Positions 54,688 to 62,725 of a stretch of DNA of 64,000 nt are shown here, piece by piece (positions within the stretch are counted from its first letter, which is position 1; the number at the start of each line of letters is the position of its first letter). The notes under the pieces were generated by a model. The model made no database searches. It was not told the DNA's origin and saw only the letters and a program-made list of their open reading frames with translations. The DNA is from a virus. Location of the stretch: positions 1 through 64,000 of IMG/VR virus record IMGVR_UViG_3300041955_000247. One strand, given 5' to 3'. The position numbers and the translations under genes were made by a program.

Positions 54688-55179
54688 TCAGTGCACCAGG
54701 GTTGAGCGCATATCAGCCATAAGGTCAGCGGTGGGGCGCAGCACCGGCACCCGGTAGCGCTTATGGCAGCGCTTGTCAGCCGGGTAGCGGCCCTTTGGGT
54801 CAGGCAATACCACCTGCTGCACAAGGTAATCATTGGATTGAAAGAACTCGGTTGCCTGCAAGGTGTACTGGGTGCGGGCAATAGGAGTGGTATCCCATAC
54901 CTGCAATTCATGAGTACCGCCAAGGCTTACCCGCTGGCCATTTGAGAAGCGTTTACCGGCTTCAATCATTTGCTCAGATAACGTATTGAGGATGGCCGTT
55001 GCGGCCTTTGGTTCAAAGTTGCCGATGATCAATAGTTCGGGCACCTCCCTGGCCGCGTTGCCAATGGTGTAATAGAAGCCCGGCTGCTTGCCGTCGGGCG
55101 CAATGGCAAGAACCTGCCTGCCGTGCTGTTGAATGGTTTGAGCTATCTTTATATAAAACGGGTCGTTATGCTTGACCAT
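54688..55179 (-). CDS. DUF4262-like protein
   Basis: ATG at 55179 with AAAGGAACCGATA before it. The 163-residue protein has the DUF4262 layout: AIAPDGKQPGFYYTIGNA at the start, PELLIIGNFEPKAATAILNT, and a late QQVVLPDPKGRYPAD. DUF4262 proteins are common in bacteria and phages and of unknown function. The leader GTAAAGGAACCGAT is repeated before the gene upstream. Confidence 0.78.
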   Translation of the reverse strand: MVKHNDPFYIKIAQTIQQHGRQVLAIAPDGKQPGFYYTIGNAAREVPELLIIGNFEPKAATAILNTLSEQMIEAGKRFSNGQRVSLGGTHELQVWDTTPIARTQYTLQATEFFQSNDYLVQQVVLPDPKGRYPADKRCHKRYRVPVLRPTADLMADMRSTLVH

Positions 55180-55190
55180 TATCGGTTCCT

Positions 55191-55397
55191 TTACTGATTG
55201 ATTCGTTGTAGTATGAAGTGTGCAAACTTCATACATTCTTCGGGTGAGTTGAAATCCTTTTCATCTACAGTAAGAACTGCACCTGTTGAACGGACACTGC
55301 TGGAAGCTGTAGGCCCGTAAATCAACCACGCAGGAGTAATGCAGTCATATCCTCCTACTTCATCATACTCAATGGTGTATTTTTCTTTGTCCATCAT
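55191..55397 (-). CDS. Small unknown protein
   Basis: ATG at 55397 (a second ATG follows) behind GTAAAGGAACCG, the same leader as the next gene. The 68-residue protein (MMDKEKYTIEYDEVGGYDCI, then VRSTGAVLTVDEKDFNSPEE) is beta-rich with a C-terminal helix. It looks like a small single-domain binding protein; family not recognised. Confidence 0.65.
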   Translation of the reverse strand: MMDKEKYTIEYDEVGGYDCITPAWLIYGPTASSSVRSTGAVLTVDEKDFNSPEECMKFAHFILQRINQ

Positions 55398-55650
55398 CGG
55401 TTCCTTTACGGTTGAATAAGTTGGCTGCCTAATGGTGTTTCAGCGGCATGAACCCACTGGCGCGCGATGGACACCGCGCCACCTGATAGGAGGACCGCAA
55501 CACCACCTTGTCGCGCCTAGCTGGCCTGGGTCAATCATGGAACGCCCAAGCCCATTCACGCTCGCCCGTTGACAGCCACGGCTGCGGGAGGAAATGCCCT
55601 CCTTCAGGTCGTAGGTGTAAGGCTAATTCAAGCGGGTCACTTCCGCCAGC
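55398..55650. other. Gene-free gap of 253 bases
   Basis: No convincing gene is seen. A perfect 7-bp stem (TGGCGCG at 55458-55464, CGCGCCA at 55475-55481) has a 10-base loop. A second weak stem (GGAGG/CCTCC) lies near 55588-55603. The gap separates two coupled minus-strand groups and may hold a promoter or terminator; no strong -35/-10 pair was found. Confidence 0.45.
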
Positions 55651-55857
55651 CTAAAGTTCGACCACCCTGAATTGCAGGTTTGGGTTCCAGTTCTCAATCC
55701 AGCGGTTGCGCAGGTGTTCAATTTCCTCCTGTGCCTTGTCACGGCAGGTGCCTTCATGCCCGTAAGGCAGATGAGGTATTTGCACGGTGTTGAGGATGCC
55801 CCATTCATCAATGGATGACTTGCGGGCTTGCAGTTGCAGGTGCGTTATGGTCTTCAT
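55651..55857 (-). CDS. Small helical protein
   Basis: ATG at 55857 with AGGAGAAAACC before it, overlapping the upstream stop (ATGA). The 68-residue product (MKTITHLQLQARKSSIDEWG, DKAQEEIEHLRNRWIENWNP) is partly helical and ends in a beta strand. Function unknown. Confidence 0.65.
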   Translation of the reverse strand: MKTITHLQLQARKSSIDEWGILNTVQIPHLPYGHEGTCRDKAQEEIEHLRNRWIENWNPNLQFRVVEL

Positions 55858-56168
55858 GGTTTTCTCCTGTCTCCTTCTTGTAACCATTCAATTTTCATTG
55901 AGGGCATTTTCTTGACACGGCCGATCAAGTCCCAATGGTCCTTCACGTAGTTGTACGGCTGACGGCTTGCCCCAACGACATTGCCTTGGGCATCAACGTG
56001 GATAAACACCACACAGTTCCATGGGTGCCTGCCGTTGACCTTATCAACAACACCAACACAGATGCGGAAGTCCCTGAAGGCTGGTGCTCTGTTGTTTCCA
56101 TACACATTACCCTCAAGGACTTCACCACCTCGTGTTGGGTAAATGCGTGGGTCAATCTTGACCTTCAT
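55854..56168 (-). CDS. 104-aa unknown protein
   Basis: The ATG at 56168 overlaps the upstream stop (ATGA). The product is beta-rich: MKVKIDPRIYPTRGGEVLEG, FRICVGVVDKVNGRHPWNCV and FIHVDAQGNVVGASRQPYNY. It ends with a basic helix. It may be a small OB- or SH3-like binding protein; no family recognised. Confidence 0.65.
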   Translation of the reverse strand: MKVKIDPRIYPTRGGEVLEGNVYGNNRAPAFRDFRICVGVVDKVNGRHPWNCVVFIHVDAQGNVVGASRQPYNYVKDHWDLIGRVKKMPSMKIEWLQEGDRRKP

Positions 56169-56392
56169 GGTTTTACTATCCTGTTGCGTTTATTCCAGTG
56201 GAGCATGGCTTCTCGCCGAGTAGCACGAGGTGCAAAGTGCCGATGCTCTTTGCTGCATTTTGGGTTTGAACATTCAATCTCAATTTCAGAGAAAAGGTAA
56301 TCGTTTGTTGGCTTGAAATGTACATCAACCGAACGCAAGTGTGGTAATGAACCGCAGAAGCGGCACTTTACTGGGTCAGGGATTACCTTCAT
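56165..56392 (-). CDS. Lar-like zinc-ribbon protein
   Basis: A 75-residue protein. The CRFCGSLPHLRSVDVHFKPT start and IEIECSNPKCSKEHRHFAP part give two Cys pairs. The end TRREAMLHWNKRNRI matches the A-x-x-x-W-N-x-R ending of Lar/restriction-alleviation type zinc ribbons that are common in phages. Lar proteins modulate type I restriction; whether this one does is open. It overlaps both neighbours (ATGA). Confidence 0.72.
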   Translation of the reverse strand: MKVIPDPVKCRFCGSLPHLRSVDVHFKPTNDYLFSEIEIECSNPKCSKEHRHFAPRATRREAMLHWNKRNRIVKP

Positions 56393-56631
56393 GGCTTCAC
56401 CATTTCAACATAGGTGTCTGAGTTATCGTGAATTGCGTAGATAAGGACGGGTTTTGACTTGTCCTCTTTGAGGAGTAGATGAGCGTGGGCTCGCGCTTCC
56501 TTCAGCGTTTTGTGCTCCTGCCGCTCATACTTCCTCTGGATCATGCGGACCGTGGTGAAGAGCTGAGCGTTAGCGATGATCCAATCTTCACGCTCTTTGG
56601 CACTGGCGAAGTTGAGTGGTCTATTGGTCAT
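56389..56631 (-). CDS. 80-aa unknown protein
   Basis: An alpha/beta protein coupled to the Lar-like gene (ATGA). It has helices (SAKEREDWIIANAQLFTTVR, then KTLKEARAHAHLLLKEDK) and a final strand (PVLIYAIHDNSDTYVEMV). Function unknown. Confidence 0.65.
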   Translation of the reverse strand: MTNRPLNFASAKEREDWIIANAQLFTTVRMIQRKYERQEHKTLKEARAHAHLLLKEDKSKPVLIYAIHDNSDTYVEMVKP

Positions 56632-56634
56632 GAT

Positions 56635-56826
56635 TTATCCGTTCCTGAGTTGTTCAGCATAGAAGTTCAGGGCGTCAACAATTAGATTACGTTCTGCCTC
56701 AGAAAGTCGCGGATGAATTTTGGGTGTGTTGGGGTATGTGTATCTAGTGCCTGCTTTCAGCGACTTCAATTTGGCAGCAAGGGCATCCATTTCTTTAGCT
56801 ATTTCATCCCATGATTTTTCTTCCAT
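56635..56826 (-). CDS. 63-aa helical protein
   Basis: ATG at 56826 with TAAGGAGTGGACT before it. The product (MEEKSWDEIAKEMDALAAKL, RLSEAERNLIVDALNFYAEQ) is helical. It is the first gene after the terminator at 56846-56873, so it needs its own promoter or read-through. Function unknown. Confidence 0.65.
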   Translation of the reverse strand: MEEKSWDEIAKEMDALAAKLKSLKAGTRYTYPNTPKIHPRLSEAERNLIVDALNFYAEQLRNG

Positions 56827-56845
56827 AGTCCACTCCTTAGATATG

Positions 56846-56873
56846 AAAAGGGGCCGGAATTGCTTCCGACCCC
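56846..56873 (-). terminator. Strong rho-independent terminator
   Basis: On the minus strand GGGGTCGGAA pairs with TTCCGGCCCC (10 pairs, one G-U) across a GCAA loop, followed by TTTTC. It lies 105 bases after the stop of the gene at 56979 and ends that unit before the gene at 56635. Confidence 0.85.
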
Positions 56874-56978
56874 CTACGCAACGCAACGCTTACAAATTTC
56901 CCGCATGGCCCGACCTGCGGCCTTTTGTCCTTAGGTGGTCAGCCAGTTGACAAGGGGCGCGGGCTCCCAGCCTGAAGC

Positions 56979-57434
56979 TTAGTCCTTGCCGTGGAGCTTG
57001 TAGCGGGTCACCATGCGGCCGGTGCTGGACTTGACTTCGGTCTTGTCCACCTTGTGGCCGTTGCCCTCAAGCTCCGTGAGCAGGTTGAACTGGACGGAGC
57101 CAAGCACTTCCTTGACCTCACCCAGTGTTGCGCCCTTGCCCTTGGCATACATGGCGGCGGCCTTGGACTTGATGCTGTCCTTGCGGAAGCCAAAGGCGTC
57201 CAGCTTGGCCGGGTCACGCTGCCGTTCAGCCTTTTTGGCTTTGCCTTTTGCGGCCTTTGGCGTGGCGCTGGGTAGGGCCTTTTTGCCCTGGGCCTTCACA
57301 GCGGGTTTAGCTTTGCCGTTACCAGCGGCCTTTACAGGGGCTTTACGGGGCTTGGCAGCCTTGGGGGTTTTTGCGGGGGTCACCGGGGCCTCAGTGTCCT
57401 GGGCCTCAGTGGCTTCATCATCGTGCTTGGTCAT
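56979..57434 (-). CDS. H1-like Lys/Ala/Pro-rich protein with C-terminal winged-helix-like domain
   Basis: ATG at 57434 with GAAAGAGGTACCACCA before it; a longer frame runs through the promoter and is rejected. The 151-residue product has a linker of Lys/Ala/Pro (TPAKTPKAAKPRKAPVKAAG, then AQGKKALPSATPKAAKGKAK) like histone H1 tails. The C-terminal domain (KSKAAAMYAKGKGATLGEVK, VQFNLLTELEGNGHKVDKTE) resembles a small winged helix. It has its own promoter and terminator, so it may be made in quantity to coat or organise DNA. Confidence 0.7.
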   Translation of the reverse strand: MTKHDDEATEAQDTEAPVTPAKTPKAAKPRKAPVKAAGNGKAKPAVKAQGKKALPSATPKAAKGKAKKAERQRDPAKLDAFGFRKDSIKSKAAAMYAKGKGATLGEVKEVLGSVQFNLLTELEGNGHKVDKTEVKSSTGRMVTRYKLHGKD

Positions 57435-57591
57435 TGGTGGTACCTCTTTCTCGCTGGTTACAGTTACAGTCTCACGCCGCAAGAAAGCTGGTATGCTGCC
57501 GTCCTCGGGTAGGGACGTATCAAGCGGCTTCTGATTTGGATCCTGTATGTGGCACACTCTAAGGTTGGCCGCAGTCAGCACCACTCGCTTG

Positions 57592-57620
57592 GATATAGGA
57601 GGGGCCAAAACGGCTGTCAA
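57592..57620 (-). promoter_or_regulatory. Sigma-70-type promoter for the H1-like gene
   Basis: On the minus strand TTGACA (57620-57615) is 17 bases from TATATC (57597-57592). The transcript would have a leader of about 155 bases before ATG at 57434. The -35 box is perfect and the spacing ideal; the -10 box matches at four positions. Confidence 0.6.
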
Positions 57621-57638
57621 GAGATTATTTTCGTGAGT

Positions 57639-58028
57639 TTAGGATGAGGCACCAAGCTTCAGAACGGTACCAACCAAACAATAGGACGCGGTACCCACGC
57701 GCCTGATCTTTTCAGCAGCAAGCAGCCGATGAAGGATGGGGCTTACGCTATTGCCGCTGAAGCGGTGTTTCTCAAAGGCAGCTTCAATTTCCTTGACATG
57801 AAACACCCGTGGCTCCTTGCCTAAGGTTTGGAGCAACAGGTCTTCACCGCTGATGCCTTTGTTGCGCTTGTTGTCCACATAATGGAAGTCACGTGCGGTG
57901 GGCTTCTCAGCTTTGGCTTCCTCAGTAGGGGTCACGCTGACCAGCTTGGCACTTCCAGCTATTGCACCCAGGATGGTGGGGAGTTCCTTTTCCCCAACAT
58001 GCAGGGTAACGAGATACACGGTAGTCAT
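57639..58028 (-). CDS. Winged-helix-like protein
   Basis: ATG at 58028 with GAGGAGCAAATC before it. The 129-residue product has a beta-alpha start (MTTVYLVTLHVGEKELPTIL, AIAGSAKLVSVTPTEEAKA) and a C-terminal domain (DLLLQTLGKEPRVFHVKEIE, SVSPILHRLLAAEKIRRVGT) typical of a winged helix. It may be a DNA-binding regulator. It sits upstream of the H1-like gene. Confidence 0.65.
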   Translation of the reverse strand: MTTVYLVTLHVGEKELPTILGAIAGSAKLVSVTPTEEAKAEKPTARDFHYVDNKRNKGISGEDLLLQTLGKEPRVFHVKEIEAAFEKHRFSGNSVSPILHRLLAAEKIRRVGTASYCLVGTVLKLGASS

Positions 58029-58038
58029 GATTTGCTCC

Positions 58039-59286
58039 TCAGTAGTTGGGTGAATCGACGTGAACAATAGAACCGAAGCCGGGCTTGAATGTGAGGAGCC
58101 TAGCTTCAGTCGTATAAGCCCCCCACAGCACCGGGCATGGGGGTTCCTTACCAAACGAACACGTTTCCATGTCGGTCAGGTACACAACGCAGGCAGCGTC
58201 AGGCACGTTCTTAGCCAGCCATTCAAAGCTGTTGTCGAAGTCAGTGCCGCCGCCGTCAGGACACTTGGCGGTGACTACATCGCCCGGTATGTATTCGTCA
58301 ACCACCCGAACCTCAGTGTCGGCATACACCACCCACAGGTGATCGCATGTGCCGGTGTCCAACGCGCCTGCTACTTCGCTGACAAACGCCTTGATCATCT
58401 CAGGTGAAACCGAACCTGAGCAGTCAACGAACATGACCATTTCATGCAGCGCATCCGCCACATTGCCCGGCAGGATCAACCCGCTGTGAATGTAGCGCCG
58501 GTTAGGTCGCCTGAAGCTGTAATCGGTGGTCATGCTTTGGTCAATGAACTGGGCCGTCAAGTCACGCCATGACACTTTGGGGCGCTGCAACTGTGTTACA
58601 AGCCGCTCAAGGTAGCCGGGGGTTTGCCCCGCATTGTTGGCCCGTGCCACGCTCACAGCCATGCGCACGTTTGCTTGCCATTCATGCGCAACTTGCTCAG
58701 GGCTTAACTTGGCCCCGCCTTGGCCGTTGCCTTTACCGTCATTGTCAGGGTCACCGGGGCCACTACCTGCATCCAGCACGGCACCACAGCCGCCGATGTC
58801 CACGACAATATAGCCGCCACCACCGGGCTGCTTGGGCGGGTCGGGGATCTTTTCATAGATCTCCTCGGTACTCATGTCCTTGAACTGCGGATCATACAGG
58901 TGGAACTTCTCACCCTTCGAGTTCATGCACTCAGCCAGTGTCGCCGGTTTGTAGGGCAACTGGAAGGGCACCTTTTTGAGATCATCATTGATCCTGAAAT
59001 CACCCGCCATGTTGAATTTGGTATGGTCGCGGTGACCCCGCCGTGAGAAGTGCGAGTACACGCAGTGCATGACTTCGTGAGCCATCACGCCCACAAGTTC
59101 CTCCTCACCACACTCAAGGACAAACTTGGGGTTAAAATATAGATTAACCCCATCCACGCCGCACGTCGGCACCCGCTCAGTCTCAACCAAGTTGAGTTGC
59201 AGGCACAGGTGCCCAAAGAAAGGTTCTCTGACAATCATCTGCGTTCGTGCACGCAGGATGGCCTGCTTGGCTTTGCTGTTAGGCAT
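58039..59286 (-). CDS. VWA-domain protein with metallopeptidase-like N-terminus (DUF2201 type)
   Basis: A 415-residue protein. Residues about 70-95 have an HExxH zinc site (VMAHEVMHCVYSHFSRRGHR). A Gly-rich linker near 150-195 follows. The C-terminal VWA-like domain has MVMFVDCSGSVSPEMIKAFV near 285, the MIDAS-like D-x-S-x-S, and late GGGTDFDNSFEW and TDMETCS. This is the DUF2201-type pairing of metallopeptidase-like and VWA domains. With the AAA+ ATPase at 60002 it forms a MoxR-VWA type pair. Confidence 0.85.
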   Translation of the reverse strand: MPNSKAKQAILRARTQMIVREPFFGHLCLQLNLVETERVPTCGVDGVNLYFNPKFVLECGEEELVGVMAHEVMHCVYSHFSRRGHRDHTKFNMAGDFRINDDLKKVPFQLPYKPATLAECMNSKGEKFHLYDPQFKDMSTEEIYEKIPDPPKQPGGGGYIVVDIGGCGAVLDAGSGPGDPDNDGKGNGQGGAKLSPEQVAHEWQANVRMAVSVARANNAGQTPGYLERLVTQLQRPKVSWRDLTAQFIDQSMTTDYSFRRPNRRYIHSGLILPGNVADALHEMVMFVDCSGSVSPEMIKAFVSEVAGALDTGTCDHLWVVYADTEVRVVDEYIPGDVVTAKCPDGGGTDFDNSFEWLAKNVPDAACVVYLTDMETCSFGKEPPCPVLWGAYTTEARLLTFKPGFGSIVHVDSPNY

Positions 59287-59467
59287 TGGTCAGTTCCTCC
59301 TTAAGCCAATCCAAGAGCAACTCAGCGCTTGGGAACACAAAGCGGTTTATGGTCCGGTCATTGCCTTGGACAACCGTGGACACTTTGACAAGCCAACCAT
59401 TGTAGACTTCGTCAATGGTGAAGCGGTTCCAGTTGTCGTCAGTACGGGTTGGTTCGCGTGTTGCCAT
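59279..59467 (-). CDS. 62-aa small protein in the MoxR/VWA module
   Basis: A 62-residue protein overlapping the VWA gene by 8 bases. It has NRFTIDEVYNGWLVKVSTVV and RTINRFVFPSAELLLDWLKE; mostly beta with a final helix. Function unknown. Confidence 0.65.
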   Translation of the reverse strand: MATREPTRTDDNWNRFTIDEVYNGWLVKVSTVVQGNDRTINRFVFPSAELLLDWLKEELTNA

Positions 59468-59479
59468 GATCTATCTCCT

Positions 59480-59824
59480 TCAGCGAGGTTCGAATGTTAT
59501 CCTTTGGTCCTCGCTGTCCTTGGCATACTCAGCGTAGACCTTGGGGTTGCCTTCCTTCAGCGCCTTTTGATCCAGCCGCGTGGTGGGCACAATGGTCAGC
59601 TTTGCTTTCCATTGCTCCCCGTTCACGTAGCCTTCCTTGCCCTTGCACTTGGCCTTGATCTCATCCTTGACCATTTCATCAATGGTCTTGATATGCTTGC
59701 CCAACGTCCGGATGCGGGCACATACGTCGATGCGCTCCTCACGCTTCATGTCGGGAAGCCGCTTGACAAGGTCCTCCATGATCAGGGCCATGTCCTCAAG
59801 ATCGGCTTTGGTCAGCTTTTGCAT
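59480..59824 (-). CDS. 114-aa helical protein
   Basis: ATG at 59824, overlapping the upstream stop (TAATG). It has KLTKADLEDMALIMEDLVKR, then IRTLGKHIKTIDEMVKDEIK and a beta-rich end (AKLTIVPTTRLDQKALKEGN). Probably a small adaptor; similar proteins accompany phage ATPase modules. Function unknown. Confidence 0.65.
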   Translation of the reverse strand: MQKLTKADLEDMALIMEDLVKRLPDMKREERIDVCARIRTLGKHIKTIDEMVKDEIKAKCKGKEGYVNGEQWKAKLTIVPTTRLDQKALKEGNPKVYAEYAKDSEDQRITFEPR

Positions 59825-59994
59825 TAGATTAACTCCATATTGCCTTGTGTTATTCTCAATACCCAATAGCCATCGGGCCTTTGGACCCATTGACCAAAGG
59901 ATATACTCCGGCCTTCGTCATTTTCAACCTCGACAAAGCGCCCAGCTTCTGGCCCTGGTGGGCCGTCAAAAACGATGTCAACATACTTGTTCAT
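59824..59994 (-). CDS. 56-aa conserved phage protein
   Basis: ATG at 59994. The product (MNKYVDIVFDGPPGPEAGRF, then SISFGQWVQRPDGYWVLRI) has the FDGPPG-E-GRFVEVE-RPDGYW-LRI pattern found in many phage proteins of unknown role. It lies between the AAA+ and helical genes, 8 bases from the ATPase stop. Confidence 0.68.
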   Translation of the reverse strand: MNKYVDIVFDGPPGPEAGRFVEVENDEGRSISFGQWVQRPDGYWVLRITQGNMELI

Positions 59995-60001
59995 GATACC
60001 C

Positions 60002-61006
60002 TCACAGGTGCAGGTCGTTGTTCTTGTTGGCCCACTCAAGCCACGCCTTGGTGTCGCACAGCGTGCTGTCTCGCTTGGTGGCGTCCAGTGCGGTGACGGT
60101 TTCAAAGTCACGGCCGAACTCACTGCGCTGCACGTATGAGACAATACCCGCAAAGTTCTGCCGCGTGGCGAACCTAGCCAGCATGGAACTCAGCGCATAC
60201 TTGCTTGAGGGTTCCTTGGGAATGGGGGCCTTCTTGGGGTTGGCCAGGATCTCATCCAGTGACGGCAGGTTGAGGCCCTTCATGTAGACCTCGAACTCAC
60301 CGGCCGCACCCTCACCCACAAGCCCGGCGACCAGCCGGAACCGCAGTGAGGCATCCGCATGCACGCATTTGGCAACACGCGCCCAGGCGCGCGGGGTAGG
60401 GAACGCCCGCAAGTCAGCGCCTTCCATGCTGTACAGCAGGGCAGGGCGGAACCTGATGAAGCCGGGGATCAGCGGGTCAATGTCGTTGGCATTGCACCAC
60501 TCAATGAAGGCTTCAGGGTCGCTACGCACATCCACGTGCGCGAACCTATTGGCAAGCGCAGTGGACATGGTGACCGCAGCGGCGCGGTCCTCACGCCGGT
60601 TGCCTGCCGCGCAACGGTAGCAGTTCTCACCCAGTTCGTGCGGCCCTGCCCTGCCGTTGAGGATCAACTGGTAAGCTGCCGACTGCATCACCCGGCTGAT
60701 GTCGGCAATTTCATCAAACAAGATGATGCAGGGTTCCTTGCTGCCAACCTTGGGCATCCACGCCGGGCGGTTCCATTGGGTCACGCCATTGTTGATGGAT
60801 TGCAAACCGAGAAGGTCCACGGGGTCCATGGTCGCAAGCCTGAGATCAATCAAGGCGCGTTTTGACTGCTTTGCAATCTGCTCCCAACACTCACTCTTTC
60901 CGACCCCTGGAGGGCCACTAAGCAGTACAGGGATGTTCTGCTGCATATAGAATATGCACAGTTCCCGTGCACTTTTGATCGTTTCAGTAAGCTTGTTCTC
61001 AGCCAT
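60002..61006 (-). CDS. MoxR-type AAA+ ATPase
   Basis: A 334-residue protein. Walker A GPPGVGKSECWEQI near 32; an Asp/Glu-rich Walker B (CIILFDEIADISRVMQSAAY); sensor 1 (CAAGNRREDRAAAV) and the arginine finger region (ALANRFAHVDVRSDPEAFIE). Then a C-terminal lid. It pairs with the VWA protein at 58039 and a DUF3150-like protein at 61042. MoxR/VWA pairs act as chaperones that activate metalloenzymes or remodel complexes; the phage target is unknown. Confidence 0.85.
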   Translation of the reverse strand: MAENKLTETIKSARELCIFYMQQNIPVLLSGPPGVGKSECWEQIAKQSKRALIDLRLATMDPVDLLGLQSINNGVTQWNRPAWMPKVGSKEPCIILFDEIADISRVMQSAAYQLILNGRAGPHELGENCYRCAAGNRREDRAAAVTMSTALANRFAHVDVRSDPEAFIEWCNANDIDPLIPGFIRFRPALLYSMEGADLRAFPTPRAWARVAKCVHADASLRFRLVAGLVGEGAAGEFEVYMKGLNLPSLDEILANPKKAPIPKEPSSKYALSSMLARFATRQNFAGIVSYVQRSEFGRDFETVTALDATKRDSTLCDTKAWLEWANKNNDLHL

Positions 61007-61041
61007 GATAGGCTCTCCTTTGGTTTGAGTAGATTAGCACA

Positions 61042-61908
61042 CTAAGCGAGATACGCGCCAACTTTTCTTGCGAGCTTTTCAGCCTTGGTTGCGACTTGCT
61101 TTCTGACCTTGGCATCGCTGCGCAAGATCTCAGGGCTGTGTTGCACAAGATCAGCCTTCAATTGCTTGGCCAGATCATCCAACCGCTTGTCGTCAGCTAT
61201 ATTCAACGACGGCAAGAGGTCAGCAAGCTGGGCGACGTTATACACAAGGCTGTCTCTGAATGTGCCTTCCTGACCTTCAGCACCCTCATAAGCATTGAGC
61301 CGCTCGGCCATCTTTCCGGTAACAGCCACCACCCGCTCAAATACGTCCTTGACGGCGTTCTCAATGCGCTCCTGAGTTCGCCGTTCAATATCTTTCGTGA
61401 TGGCTTTCAGGGTGTTGTCCGCAAGCTTGGTGCGGAAGTCACCTGCGTCCGGTATTGGTTTGATTTCTACGTCGACCACGTAGCGCTTCGCGACTTCACC
61501 GGCATCCGGGTAGTCAGCCTTGTTGAACATGGTGCCAAGCCGTGTCTTGGCCTCCTTGATATGTTCGTCAAAGCTGGCTGCGAACTCCTTGGCGGCTGCT
61601 TCCACGGCCAGCCGGTGAAGGCGCATCTGCTGCGTGTAGTGCATGTAGCCCTGTGCGCTGAGAATACGCGCGCTGTCGTCCCACGGTAAGGTCAGCAACT
61701 TGTGGGTTTGCCGCGTCACGGCAATCTTGCCCAGCACCTTGCGCAAGGCTTTTTTCGACACAAGCTGCTTGCTATACCTGCCTGAGTCCTTCAGGTCAGC
61801 GTTGTGGCTTTCAGCCGTTTCCTCAGTCACCTGACGGTCCACCGCTTGGCCCGACCACGCGCTGAGATGAAGGCTGCTCAACATTGCCCTATCTTGTAGC
61901 TTAACCAT
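61042..61908 (-). CDS. DUF3150-like phage protein
   Basis: A 288-residue helical protein. It starts SSLHLSAWSGQAVDRQVTEE, has ALRKVLGKIAVTRQTHKLLT, LPWDDSARILSAQGYMHYTQ and long helices (AEKLARKVGAYLA at the end). The layout is that of DUF3150 proteins often found beside MoxR ATPases in phages. Function unknown; it might be the substrate or adaptor of the ATPase/VWA pair. Confidence 0.72.
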   Translation of the reverse strand: MVKLQDRAMLSSLHLSAWSGQAVDRQVTEETAESHNADLKDSGRYSKQLVSKKALRKVLGKIAVTRQTHKLLTLPWDDSARILSAQGYMHYTQQMRLHRLAVEAAAKEFAASFDEHIKEAKTRLGTMFNKADYPDAGEVAKRYVVDVEIKPIPDAGDFRTKLADNTLKAITKDIERRTQERIENAVKDVFERVVAVTGKMAERLNAYEGAEGQEGTFRDSLVYNVAQLADLLPSLNIADDKRLDDLAKQLKADLVQHSPEILRSDAKVRKQVATKAEKLARKVGAYLA

Positions 61909-61924
61909 GATAGTCTCTCCTTTG

Positions 61925-62161
61925 TTAACGAATCACGCTCCACCGCCTGAAGTCCGGAGCGTGCTGTTTTGCATCTTCAGGCGAAATTCTGAGGCCAATG
62001 CGCTTGTGTCTGTCGAACACTTCCAGTACCACCGACCCATCCTCATTGAACATGACGGCCAAGCCTTCACCTTGTAGCAACGTCTTTTCCTTGCTGCTGC
62101 CATATGTGCATGAGAAAGCGGTGCTTGGCGTTGCCTCAATTAGCTTCACACGTTCACGCAT
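61925..62161 (-). CDS. 78-aa small protein
   Basis: ATG at 62161 with AAAGGCTAAACA before it. It has a beta-rich layout (RERVKLIEATPSTAFSCTYG, LAVMFNEDGSVVLEVFDRHK). Resembles a small one-domain protein; function unknown. Confidence 0.62.
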   Translation of the reverse strand: MRERVKLIEATPSTAFSCTYGSSKEKTLLQGEGLAVMFNEDGSVVLEVFDRHKRIGLRISPEDAKQHAPDFRRWSVIR

Positions 62162-62272
62162 TGTTTAGCCTTTGCTGCCCCTAGGGCGGTCATTGAATGG
62201 GGTTATGCCGCAGGGTGCCATGTAACGGCACCCACAAAAACGTCAATGGGCGGTCAATTATGAGGGTTTGGC

Positions 62273-62722
62273 CTATATGCAGTTGTCTATCAGCCACATG
62301 ACCACGGCAGCTTGGTGCTTCTTAGCCACATGAACGCGGTACAATGCGCTGTCCGTACCGGCACCCTCAATCCAACTGAGACGCACCATTGGTTGTCCAA
62401 CCAAGTGCCTAAATACTCGACTGCCTAAAGCAGTGCCAAAGACGCGCACGACCTTCTTGACCCGAAGCATCAAGCTTTCAAACTCATCGTTTTCAAGGGA
62501 AAACTCAAGCTTTGAGATAATGGCTGCAACTGGCCGCGCAACTTTTCCCCTGAAAAGGCAGCTACGGACCCTTTCAACCGGGACGAACGGCAACAGGCCG
62601 GGATGCAGATGAGCATACCTTTGCTCACCGCTATGGGTCCTGACCTGATGGCAGATGATCTGCATTTCCTGGTGCGTGAGCCGGTCCAGAAATTGGGTCA
62701 TCTTGGGTTCGTTGTTCTTCAT
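62273..62722 (-). CDS. 149-aa unknown protein
   Basis: A basic, mostly alpha/beta protein: MTQFLDRLTHQEMQIICHQV at the start, FVPVERVRSCLFRGKVARPV and LFRG-type beta part, ending KHQAAVVMWLIDNCI. The start could also be ATG at 62701. No family recognised. Confidence 0.62.
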   Translation of the reverse strand: MKNNEPKMTQFLDRLTHQEMQIICHQVRTHSGEQRYAHLHPGLLPFVPVERVRSCLFRGKVARPVAAIISKLEFSLENDEFESLMLRVKKVVRVFGTALGSRVFRHLVGQPMVRLSWIEGAGTDSALYRVHVAKKHQAAVVMWLIDNCI

Positions 62723-62725
62723 GAC

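Noticed and set aside
56979-57620. 213-codon version of the H1-like gene
   Set aside because: Its TTG start is the -35 box of a good promoter; ATG at 57434 has a proper ribosome binding site.
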